A stretch of 64,000 nt of DNA from Voacanga thouarsii. Its lineage: Eukaryota > Streptophyta > Magnoliopsida > Gentianales > Apocynaceae. The notes below the pieces were generated by a model that was given only the letters and a program-made list of their open reading frames with translations, was not told the DNA's origin and searched no databases. The stretch covers positions 8,399,001-8,463,000 of the forward strand of contig JANUWF010001783.1 of NCBI GenBank assembly GCA_026120185.1, in the 5' to 3' direction. Of the stretch, positions 56,042-64,000 are shown one piece after another. The stretch's first letter is position 1. Each line of letters starts with the position of its first letter. The position numbers were made by a program, and so were the translations under genes.

Positions 56042-57700
56042 ATTGTTTGCCCTCGGGTTCTCAATTCAAGGGATGTGAGTCAAAAACTTCCGAAAAGTAT
56101 TGCAGCAATGCCTTTACTTCTCGTAACTTATCCAACAAAATAAGGTTAGTGCATTTATACTCACCTGAAGTCTGTCGGATTATAATTTGAGAATCTCTTG
56201 TTATGTTGACCATTTGTGTATCCAAAGCCTTCAAGACTCGAAGTCCTAAAATGAGAGAATTATACTCTACCTGATTATTTGAAGTTCCTTTACTTAATTC
56301 AAAAAGAATTCTTCCTTGTTGTCCAAAAGGGGCTTTAATGACCAAATTGACACCTGCCTTAGACTGGGTACTAGATCCATCAAACCGAAACTTCTATGGT
56401 TTGTATGAAATGTATCCCTGTGCTTCTTCATTTTTAGGATTTGACACTTCTAAACAAGGGTGTCCAGCCAAGAAATCAGCTATAGCTTGACCTTTTGTTA
56501 CTTTCAAAGTCATGTGAGTCAAAGAAAAAGTATGTAATTTAATTGTCCATTTCATTAAACGTCCTTGCAGTAAAGGCAGTTCAACATATATTTAACTAGA
56601 TCAATTTTGCACAAGACTTGCACCTCCTAGGTAACAGATAATGTTCTAGTTTTGTGCATACATAATATAAAAATAAGCATAGCTTTTCAATAGGAGAATA
56701 CCTTGTTTCGGTATCCGTCAGGTTTCGGCTGAGGTAGTATACTGCTCTTTTAACCTCCTATGCATCGTCTTGAGCTAACAGGCTTCCAATAGACTCCTGA
56801 GCCACCGAAATATACAATTTCAAAGGTGTCTTATCGTGTGGCGGCATCAAATTAGGTGATTATGATAAAATCATTTTGATTTAATCGAAAACTGCCTGAT
56901 GCTCTGGCTGCCAGATGAACTCTTGCGACGACTTTAACTGGAGTAAAGAGGAGAACGCCTTTTGTTTTCCTGCAGCATTTGCTAGAAAACATCACAGGAA
57001 ATTAGTCTTTCCCATGAAACTCTGGAGTTCTTTTTTAGATTGCGATGGCCTTACCTATAGAATATCTCTTACTTTATTTTGATCTACTTCAATCCTTCTT
57101 TGATGTACCAGAAATCCGAGAAAATTTTCAGCTGAAACTCTGAAAGCACATTTGGCAGGTTTGATTTTCAGACGATACTTGCGTATTCGAAGAAATGCTT
57201 GCTTTAACCACCTCAAGTGTTGTGAGAAGGTGGGCAACTTAACCACCAGATCATCAATGTAGACCTCCATAGTCTTACCGATGAGATCATAGAAAATAAG
57301 GTTCATGGTTCTCTGAAAAGTAGCCCCAACATTCTTTAAATCGAAGGGCATGACTAGCCATTCGAACAAACCGATAAAACCTAGACATCAAAAGGCTGTC
57401 TTTTGTGCATCCTTTTCGGCTATAAATATCTGATAATAACCAGAGTATCCATCCATAAAACTTAAGAATTGGTTTCCTATTGCCGAACCTATCAACATGT
57501 CGGCCATCGGCATAGTGTATTCATCTTTTGGCGTAGGCAAATTCAAATTCTTGAAATCAATACAAACTCGCAGTTGGTCATTTTTCTTGATGACGTGAAC
57601 AATGTTGCACACCCAATCCGCTTATCGACAGGTACGGATAAAACCACAACGAAGTAACCTCTCAATCTCTTCTTTGATTCTAGGTAGGAGTGTGGCATTA
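56042..57700 (-). pseudogene. Tat-like gypsy reverse transcriptase and RNase H (degenerate)
   Basis: RT: VCIDFKNLNLPTPKDEYTMP (57560), FMDGYSGYYQIFIAEKDAQK, EWLVMPFDLKNVGATFQRTM and the catalytic YIDDLVVK near 57250, then RRIEVDQNKVRDIL. RNase H: FRFDGSSTQSKAG near 56385, ELSKGTSNNQVEYNSLILGL, and TRDSQIIIRQTSGEYK. Several in-frame stops (for example near 57390, 57054 and 56400) break the polyprotein. The RT/RH pair resembles that of Tat/Athila-type gypsy elements. Confidence 0.9.
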
Positions 57701-57705
57701 AAACA

Positions 57706-58605
57706 TCAGGCAGGTTGTTTATGAGACTTGAAACTTTCCTTAATTGGTAAATAATGTTCTACTATGCCTCTATCCAACCATGGCATTTCATGATAATCCA
57801 CTGCAAAACAATCTCTGTACCTACGGATCAAAGCTGTTAGGGCATTCTGTTGACAGAGAGTTAAGCATAAGCTTACATTTGTTGATTTGTTTTCTCTAGG
57901 TCTTCCAATATCCACCTCCGTTAGAGGGTTCTGAGCAATGAAACCACGTGCATGTTGATCATCAGGGTCTTCTGTTCTCAAACCTTTGCCTTCCAACCCT
58001 TTCTTTATAATCTGATTGTGGGTTATGGTAAGCTTGGCGTACTGGCTCGGATAAAAGGTAGAACAGTAAAATACAGCCTTATTCATGTACACTTCTGCTG
58101 AGAATGGGTTGGGATCGGCTAGTATCTTTTTCACTCGTTCTCCATCCCAGATTAACATCATTTGGTAAAGCGTTGATAGAACACAATGATTTACGTGAAT
58201 CCAATCTCTACCCAGTAAGACAGAATAAGCCAACTTTGCCGTGATTACAAAAAAAATAGTCTTACTAACCTTAGATCCAACTGGCACTTCAAAAGTGATA
58301 ACTCCTTATATTTTGGTTACGTCCCTAGTAAAATTGATCATTTGGATATCAGTAAGAGACAAATCGGGTTTGTCATTACCCGGGCATCTTAAGGTTGCCA
58401 ACAACATTACATTCAATACAGCCCCTCCATTAATGAAGACCTGAGAAAAAAGTTTTCCGTTGATATGCATCTTGATGTACAATGGTTTGAGGTGATTAGT
58501 ATGTTCTACCATTGGGATTAGGAAGAACATCCCTTCCGATAGTACCTTGAATTCGATGAGCTCAACAGTAGCTTTTTCCATTACATGGTAATCTTCCTCC
58601 ACCAC
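57706..58605 (-). pseudogene. Tat-like gypsy aspartic protease region
   Basis: The minus strand reads MHINGKLFSQVFINGGAVLN, where the catalytic DGGA/DTGA motif has become NGGA, then VITAKLAYSVLLGRDWIHVN, the LLGRxW flap-side block of gypsy proteases. HEMPWLDRGIVEHYLPI, the link into RT, follows. One stop lies near 58303. The Asp to Asn change would abolish protease activity even without the stop. Confidence 0.85.
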
Positions 58606-58893
58606 TCCTTGCTCGGCACTTGCTCGAAATTATGATGGAAGAATACTAAGCATATTTTAACTCGAGGAAGCACATACCTGCTCATCTAACCATTCCTCGA
58701 GTATTTATCTCTGCTAAGTCTATTTCCTCTGTTCCTGTCATTTCTGAGGCTTTGTAAGACGGGGGCGATAACCCAGAAAGAATGGCTCTTTATGAGGTAC
58801 ATACACTGCAAACTTCTCATCCTTTCCATGAAAGTGAGCTATGAGGGTCGAAATAGTAAGGCGAGTGAAAACCAACAGTTGATCATCTAACAT

Positions 58894-59785
58894 TTAGAAC
58901 ATTGTTCTTTTCACTTCCAAGGTTTTGGATTGTTCCTTAATGAAAGAATCTCCTGGTTTATGTTCCGCATCTTCCTTATAAGTCTGTACCATACTTGTAT
59001 CAGCCGTAAGGAACGGGTCTGTATCAACTAAAATTTCCTCGTGTTTGTCAGCAGATCTCACCATTCCTTCTTGCAAAGCCTTCTAAATTGTGTTATTGAA
59101 AACAACATAGCTATTGGTGTTATGAGAAAACGAATTATGTCACTTACAGTATTTCTTTCCCTTTAACTCTTTTGGGCTTGGGACTTTGTGGCCAAAAGGT
59201 AAACGGATTTGTTTGTCCTTGACTATCTGATCAAAGATTTGTTCGGCTTTTGACACATCGAACGTATAGGTGGATGGCCCAGCAGGCGAAACCTCCTCCT
59301 TCCCTTTGCCAGGTTTCAAAAAAGGACAAGTATAAGATGAACATTTTACTAATTTTGTCGTCATTATCTCCATCAGTTATTCCTCCTTGTTATCTATAAC
59401 ATCATCCACAACTGATATCGTAGTTTACCCATGAGAGAACTTGACAGACCACTTCTTCTCCTTTTCCTTGATCATTTCTTCTATTCTGGCGGCATGGGAA
59501 AGTAGGCGGGACAAATCAAAAAAATCCTAGAGGATGAGGTACTCTTTGGGTTGCAGGTGCATTCTACTAATGGCTATTTTAGCACACTCTATTTCTGACA
59601 GTTGAGTGGTATATTTAGCTTTAATCTGTCAAAAGCGCTCAATGAATTATGCTACACCTTGGACGACTTTTGCTTGACCGCCAGGAGATCTATTATAGAA
59701 ACCTCAGATGCCGGTTTGAAGAAACGCTCATGAAAATTTCATTCCATGGCTACCCATAAATACACAGAATTGGGCATCAGATTTG
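58894..59785 (-). pseudogene. Tat-like gypsy gag, C-terminal half
   Basis: The minus strand continues gag after the nested copia solo LTR: FKPASEVSIIDLLAVKQ, AKYTTQLSEIECAKIAISRM, HPQP-like segment, then GPSTYTFDVSKAEQIFDQIV and LPFGHKVPSPKELKGKKYCK with HNSFSHNTNS. That last block is the YCKWHN..SHxTN motif usual at the end of such gags. Stops at several positions. Confidence 0.75.
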
Positions 59786-59790
59786 CATAC

Positions 59791-61243
59791 TGTTAGAATT
59801 TGTGGACTCTTAAACGCGAAAAACATCCACGAATCCCTCCCGAGGACCCAAGTAAATGATTAAGATGATCTAAGGTTTAAGAATTACCTCTGGTTGTTGT
59901 AATCGAAATGCTTCGATTCTGGTTACACTGTTGTACGTTCAACCCGAACAATCACTAGACGCTGCAGTATGCGAACGTCCTCTATCGGATACACACCGCG
60001 AACTCACTCAATACCCGGGGAATGCTAGCGCCTAGGGTTTGAGAGGGTTTTTTTTTTCTCTTTTCTGGTAGAGAATGGCACGAATGTTCTCAACCGAAAA
60101 ATTAGACTTTTGAAAAGACGGCTAGGGTTTTCTTAAAAAACCCCCGAACCTCTTAGAGTCCAACCCTAATAATATCTTATCATATTCTAATTTAAATTCA
60201 AATTAAATTAAAACTGATATGATAAAATTCTGCCATTATCTCGGTAATTTAACTAATTAATTTACCGAGTTAGATTCTTATAATCTGGATATCATTCAGA
60301 TTCATCGAACCTGGTCACCAGAAAAATAACCTAACAAGTTCGCTTATTGTGTGACCCTATAGGTTCATTTAACACTGGCAGTGTGCCTAAATCATATTTA
60401 AATGGCCCACAAGTTATAAACGGTTTCTAGCAAAACATTATAATTATCCAGGTTAAATGAAGATCGGTGATCTCTTTGAACCAAACCATAATTTTATATT
60501 TAGTCCTTTTGTCACACGATATCCAGATTAAGCATAAGGCACGGAGCATGTCATCCTTATTAAGCTTAATCAATTATTTCTTAATTTCATAGTAGACTGT
60601 TCAAACAAATGATATCAATATCTTAGATTGATATATTTGAGCACGGCCATGCATTTTTAACAGTCTAACTTATCAAGGGGCCCATGGATATCTCTCCCAT
60701 AACTGAGAGGGACAAATTCCTTCACAATCAATCATATTCCTCTCCTTGATTTATCCTATATCCAACAGTAGTCTAATTTATTATCTGGTTAAAGACAACT
60801 TTAGACAATGTCAAAATATAGAATTTATCAAGTAGGAAACTATGATCAATTTAGGTCGAAGGACTTTCAATATTATTATGGCTAGAAAGTACTTATGACA
60901 TATTCCATGAAGTACTCTCACAGTGGGTCATGTCCAATACAATGTTCTCTAACATTTATTTATGTCTTGACTCGATATCACAAATATCCATGGCCGATAG
61001 AAACATAGACATCAAGTCACAAACATACTAATCTTAATTTATTATTATTCCAATAATAATAATCGATCAGGGACAGTTTTAGAATAGTCATTGTATTCAT
61101 TGTAGGGTTTTACTATCAAGTCACGTACTTGATGACCAACAAAACAAAACTCACTATTCATGGAAAGAAAAGTCTCATATTATTATATAAAATATAATGA
61201 CAATTGTATAAGTACAAATTGACTCTAGGGCATATCCCCAACA
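59791..61243 (-). mobile_element. Copia solo LTR, 1453 bp, inserted in the gypsy gag
   Basis: CATAC is duplicated at 59786-59790 and 61244-61248. The LTR is bounded by TGTTAGAATTT on the + strand and TGTTGGGGATATGCC on the minus strand. It is the same family and orientation as the copia-A 3' LTR at 8550-10070, but lacks about 75 bp near 60300 and has scattered substitutions. No internal region remains, so it arose by LTR-LTR recombination. Confidence 0.95.
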
Positions 61244-61248
61244 CATAC

Positions 61249-62272
61249 CAAGTAAATGCCGCCCTTGTTAAAGACAAATAAAATAATTACAATTTATACC
61301 AAGCACTGTTTCCGAATTCTCCGTATTGCACCGTGAACCTCCCAATATGTTCCATGGTTGACTTGTTGTCCTCTCTAGAGAACGTGGAGAACTCAGGCAC
61401 TTTAAACCCTTGAGGTAACACTGCCATAGTATCTATGCATTTGGGATAAGGTTTTTGATAAACTAGCCGATCCCTGGTCTGTCGACGCAATACTTCTATC
61501 ATTGCATTAACATTAGCTGATGGTGTTGGCTGCTGATTATGCATGGGAGAATTTAGCATAATTGGCCGGGAACCCTATCTTGGGAATGAGGCCATCTCAG
61601 GGTATTCTGCCTACATCAGATGGGTTGTTGCCATAATAGAATATGTGGGAGGAACAGTTGTAGCATAGCTCTGTAGCCCTCTATACGGGGAACAAACATG
61701 TCTGTTAAGAGCTGTTTTTAGGTCGTAAGATACCTGTACCCCATTAGTGCCTGGACCCCTGTGACCGGGTATGGTGCGGTTCTTTCTAGAAAAGGCTTTG
61801 CAGGAACCACGACTTGTGCCGCTAATCCTAGACTCCCTTGGTGCCCCATGGGTATCGAAAATGACGGCTCCCTACGCAATAATTGTACTGACCCATAAGA
61901 TGGTGCACCAATGCTCGAGGCAAGAGGATACACAACTGCCTGAGGTATCCCGTGAACATTTTGTCTCCATTCAAAATTATGGAGCTCGTTCTGAAGTAGT
62001 GGCCGGAACATTGTGGCAAATTAGGGAATAAGGCTCTGAATAAGTTTACAAGTACATTGCTCCATGGCCTGTTGTATGGCAGTTAATGACGTAGGTATCA
62101 ACTGAGATACCTGAGGAGGAGACGAGGTCTGTGTTCCCTGCTTAGGAAGGATGACCTGGGCATTACTGGAAGTCATCCCTGTAGGATCGAAAGCTCCCCG
62201 TAAAACCTGAACTGTAGGCCGTTTGAAAGAATCTGATAAAGGCCCTAAGGACTGCTGCTGAGGATTCGACAT
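61249..62272 (-). pseudogene. Tat-like gypsy gag, N-terminal half
   Basis: The start ATG at 62272 opens SNPQQQSLGPLSDSF, followed by a Gln/Pro-rich region. After stops at about 62021 and 61718 the conserved core appears: PYPKCIDTMAVLPQGFKVPE, FSTFSREDNKSTMEHIGRFT and YGEFGNSAWYKL. This is the retrotransposon gag (capsid) segment. The copia solo LTR splits it at 61243/59791. Confidence 0.8.
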
Positions 62273-62306
62273 CAGACGTTTTGAACGCAGTTACATGTAA
62301 CAACTA

Positions 62307-62330
62307 CCTTGTGTCCCACTGAGCGTGCCA
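62307..62330 (-). other. Primer-binding site of the Tat-like gypsy
   Basis: Five bases inside the 5' LTR edge (62336) the minus strand reads TGGCACGCTCAGTGGGACAC. It starts with TGG as tRNA 3'-CCA complements do, and is followed by gag. The priming tRNA is not assigned. Confidence 0.65.
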
Positions 62331-62335
62331 ATTTA

Positions 62336-63000
62336 TGTTGTTGTACAAAAGCGGAGCCGATGGAATTGGCGATCGACTTCTCTTCCGATAAATATTAATA
62401 GTCCGATGGAAGAATGAATGCAAGAGTCGAATTTTTTAAGAGACGTAGGTTCCTTGAACTTACTATAGAAATGGTCCAAAAAGGTAGGAATATCGTATGC
62501 AAAAGCCAATAAGGACTGGAATATGTGTATTTTGATTAATTTTGATAAAAAGGTATACAAAATTATTGGAATTTAAAACCAAAGTAAAATGAAATGGAAA
62601 GTTGGTAATGAGAAATAAAGGAAACTTCTGAAACTAACCAAAGCTATGAATAAAGACAAGGAAAATGCAGAAAAAAAAGGGAATTAAAAACTTAAAACGG
62701 GTAATCTGCTGGATGTGTTTTTTTTTTTTTTTTTGTCGTCTTTGTTTTGGGAATCCTTACCCATTTTATACTTGCTGTGGTATTATAACCGACTACCTGT
62801 ATAGGAAGAAAATCTCGCTTCATGACTCAACCTTAGAGATTAAGTGCAGTAGTGTTTTACCGATCGTACTGAGACATGGGGGTGACGACTCAACGGCTCT
62901 TAATTTCGATATTGACCGAGTACATCGGCTGAAAAATACTTGACGTTATCATCAGCTTGGCGAAATTCTTATCAACATCGCTTCAAAGTTACCGTTGTAA
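62336..63000 (-). repeat. 5' LTR of the Tat-like gypsy, truncated
   Basis: Matches 50729-51394 (TACAAAAGCGGAGCCGATGG... to AAGTTACCGTTG). The last ~28 bp seen in the other LTR are replaced by LTR sequence of another element from about 63001. The open frame at 62665-62943 is antisense noise. Confidence 0.85.
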
Positions 63001-64000
63001 GTTTGAAAAAAAACAGAAAGCATGCTTACGGGAAACAAAAAAAATGGAGGAAAAACATGAATGAAGAACAACAGTAGCATGGAAGCGTTTAGACCATACC
63101 TCTGCGTGACTTAAACCTCTTAGGCTGTGAAAGAATGGATTGAATCACAGGGATAGCTCCTTCTATCCCGTTTGATGAAGCCTCTGGTTGTTCTCCTGCC
63201 AATCTCCTACTTCTCCTCAGGTGCATTAACGCCAGGCTTTTCAGCTCTCAGAATATGCCACTGCCCAACTTCTTGTTGGTAAACACAACGGGTAAGGAGA
63301 GCATCAGACTCAATGTTCTTGGTTAGCTTCTTTGTTTTATTAGCAAAACACCAAGAACAGAGAATGAAAAGTCATGAAAGAGAGAGAGTCACAAGAGAGA
63401 AAAACCTTAGGAAAATTAAAGGTTTTATTTTCCAAACAGAGAGCTGAGAGTAATGAAGCCAAAAATAGGTTCTTAATTAAACTGATAACAATATCCCTCG
63501 GGATTTAATATTTCAAACACCCGAATATTATTAACAGAGTAAGTTTGGCTTCACCATAAACTCTTCTGAACCGTATCTGGAAAAGCCCTATGGTCTAGGC
63601 TATTGGGCCAAAATAATATTTATTATTTTTCTTGGATCCGAAAAGTTCAAAATAATAAACATTAATTATTTATTCCTTGGGCTTAAATAAATAACCCAAT
63701 AAATAATTAATGAGCCCAAATGAACAAAAAATAATTAAACTTTAATTATTTATTTCTTGGGCTTAAATAAATAACCCAATAAATAATTAAGCATTAATTA
63801 TTTCCCTCTAATTTAAGCTCAGGTTAATTTTTATAATTATTCAAACTGGACCTAGGCCCTAAATAATTAATTAACCAATTAAACCAGATAATAAATTTCT
63901 CTCAATTTATTTTATTCCAGTCTAATAATAAATTAGACTTCCTGAATAAAATAAAACCCTCTTTAACTAAGACCAATTCCTCAACCCAAAATTAATTAGG
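63001..64000 (-). mobile_element. Partial LTR of the family at 35164-36930, running out of the window
   Basis: On the minus strand 63270-63001 matches 36640-36925 (AGGCAGTGG.ATATTCTGAG; GTTCAATCCATTCTT; AGCCTAAGAGGTTTAAG; ending near TTTCAAAC). It interrupts the gypsy 5' LTR about 28 bp from its end. Between 63655 and 63790 an ~86-bp unit containing TTGGGCTTAAATAAATAACC is tandemly duplicated. No coding sequence. Confidence 0.7.

Larger units (their letters stand above)
50729..63000 (-). mobile_element. Ty3/gypsy retrotransposon, Tat-like, about 12.3 kb with a nested solo LTR
   Basis: Left (3') LTR 50729-51422 and right (5') LTR from 62336 to about 63000 share long identity. Between them on the minus strand the order is PBS, gag, protease, RT, RNase H, integrase, then an antisense ORF region on the + strand, a polypurine tract and the 3' LTR. 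Gene order PR-RT-RH-INT is Ty3/gypsy; the long 3' region with an antisense ORF is typical of the Tat lineage. The last ~28 bp of the right LTR are cut off by another LTR. Internal stops in most domains make it nonautonomous. Confidence 0.88.

Noticed and set aside
62665..62943. 92-codon + strand ORF in the gypsy LTR
   Set aside because: A matching frame occurs in the other LTR only because the LTRs are copies; no protein features.

Overview
The window looks like repeat-dense, AT-rich nuclear DNA of a flowering plant, probably a eudicot. Evidence: intron-bearing fragments of plant genes (xyloglucan endotransglucosylase, VIN3-like, NUF2, DRT111/SFPS, GlsA/ZRF1), plant CACTA, mariner-like, Ty1/copia and Ty3/gypsy elements, and Stowaway-, hAT- and Mutator-type MITEs. 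The species cannot be read from the sequence. I find no intact cellular gene, no confident tRNA or rRNA, and no CRISPR array. Almost everything is transposon nested in transposon, plus host-gene pieces carried by those transposons.

Layout. 1-3260: an unrecognised gene remnant with a duplicated exon, four MITEs and microsatellites. 3266-32331: one solo LTR (TSD CAAAT, about 3.45 kb after removing insertions), split by two related CACTA elements. CACTA-1 is 4441-15366 (TSD TAT) and holds two degenerate copia elements, a C-rich island and a SINE-like unit. CACTA-2 is 17397-31781 (TSD ATA) and holds a broken Ptta/En-Spm (TNPA-like) gene, the N-terminus of a TNP2-like transposase, a captured XTH fragment and an array of a ~153-bp tandem repeat. 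32403-49315: a mariner-like element (MLE; TA target sites, Stowaway-type TIRs). Its minus-strand transposase is interrupted by a solo LTR (35164-36930, TSD ATTGG) and by CACTA-3 (37637-48029); it also carries a VIN3-like fragment. CACTA-3 has no visible transposase. It carries, all on the + strand, genomic fragments of three host genes (NUF2, DRT111/SPF45, GlsA/ZRF1), together with the same ~153-bp tandem repeat found in CACTA-2. 49365-64000: a MITE deletion derivative, the end of an older gypsy integrase, then a ~12-kb Tat-like gypsy element on the minus strand (LTR 50729-51422, partial LTR 62336-~63000). That element has gag, protease, RT/RNase H and integrase, and an antisense ORF region resembling a plant mobile domain plus coiled coil. 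Its gag is split by a copia solo LTR (59791-61243, TSD CATAC). The last kilobase is part of a second copy of the LTR family seen at 35164-36930.

How it fits together. Most element boundaries rest on paired termini plus target-site duplications, so the insertion order can be inferred: the MLE came before its solo LTR and CACTA-3; the solo LTR came before CACTA-1 and CACTA-2; captured NUF2 came before the hAT insertion in its leader. The most interesting material is the gene capture by CACTA-3, CACTA-2 and possibly the MLE, and the sharing of one tandem repeat by two CACTA families with different ends. All reading was by eye; family assignments come from motif recognition, not database searches.
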